A stretch of DNA of 64,000 bases from Actinobacteria bacterium OK074 (lineage in GTDB: Bacteria; Actinomycetota; Actinomycetes; Streptomycetales; Streptomycetaceae), in assembly GCA_001298575.1 (NCBI GenBank), contig LJCV01000286.1, positions 1 to 64,000 on the forward strand. The letters run 5' to 3'. Position numbers and translations under genes: made by a program. Position 1 is the stretch's first letter. The number at the start of each line of letters is the position of its first letter. Under the pieces are notes generated by a model. It saw only the letters and a list, made by a program, of their open reading frames with translations. It did not search any database and was not told the DNA's origin. Positions 63,950-64,000 of the stretch are shown piece by piece.

Positions 63950-64000
63950 CGTGCATCCCCCTGAGAACGAGAACCGGGTACCGGTCCGCGCGCAGGACTG

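Overview
The window is very GC-rich, densely packed DNA with strong third-position GC bias, many 4-base ATGA/GTGA/TTGA start-stop overlaps and frequent GTG/TTG starts. Together with two conservons (cvnABCD), an Scr1-type regulator/DUF397 pair, Ku plus a LigD-type polymerase, and an HspR-type box before lon, this points to a Streptomyces (or close relative) chromosome. I see no tRNA, rRNA, CRISPR array, insertion sequence or prophage.

Layout. 1-466 is a gene-free block of nested inverted repeats. 467-4020 is a two-gene ABC half-transporter pair behind an iron-box-like operator. 4099-5163 is an NAD-dependent reductase. 5436-9529 is conservon 1 (cvnA-B-C-D, + strand), followed by a catalase (9769-11244). 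11285-20725 is a probable catabolic cluster: an M81 metallopeptidase and a ROK repressor on the minus strand, divergent from a five-gene plus-strand operon (lipoprotein SBP, two permeases, a fused double ATPase and a ROK kinase). 20942-22729 is a ketoacyl synthase with an extra N-terminal domain. 22730-23892 is a decayed stretch with two adjacent perfect palindromes. 23893-25955 is an ABC-type ATPase overlapping a TOPRIM/DUF4276-like protein, which is the best candidate for an anti-phage or other toxic defence module. It is followed by a DUF397/Xre pair and an anti-sigma-like kinase operon (26122-28587).

28669-35523 carries accessory and housekeeping genes: a TPR-like protein, a CGNR-type zinc-finger regulator, an acetyltransferase plus SDR, an alpha/beta hydrolase, the divergent Ku/LigD-polymerase end-joining pair, a NERD protein and a tyrosine phosphatase. 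35576-40892 has a secreted PNGase A-like protein, an SH3b protein and an overlapping FtsW/RodA plus class B PBP pair. 40896-44094 has two divergent diiron enzymes and a TetR gene preceded by a 33-bp minisatellite. 44131-45767 has a small hypothetical gene and an NlpC/P60 hydrolase. 45713-52020 is conservon 2 on the minus strand, ending in a StyA-like flavin monooxygenase.

52378-60435 holds a PP2C-like phosphatase, a MarR regulator, a GH25 lysozyme, lon, an MFS exporter and two GNAT proteins. 60448-63949 is a two-gene unit: a membrane-anchored receptor-like protein with an external periplasmic-binding-type domain, then an NPPY methyltransferase that appears to start at CTG. Cell-envelope functions (FtsW/PBP, NlpC/P60, GH25, SH3b) and membrane signalling (two conservons, PP2C, receptor fusion) are over-represented.
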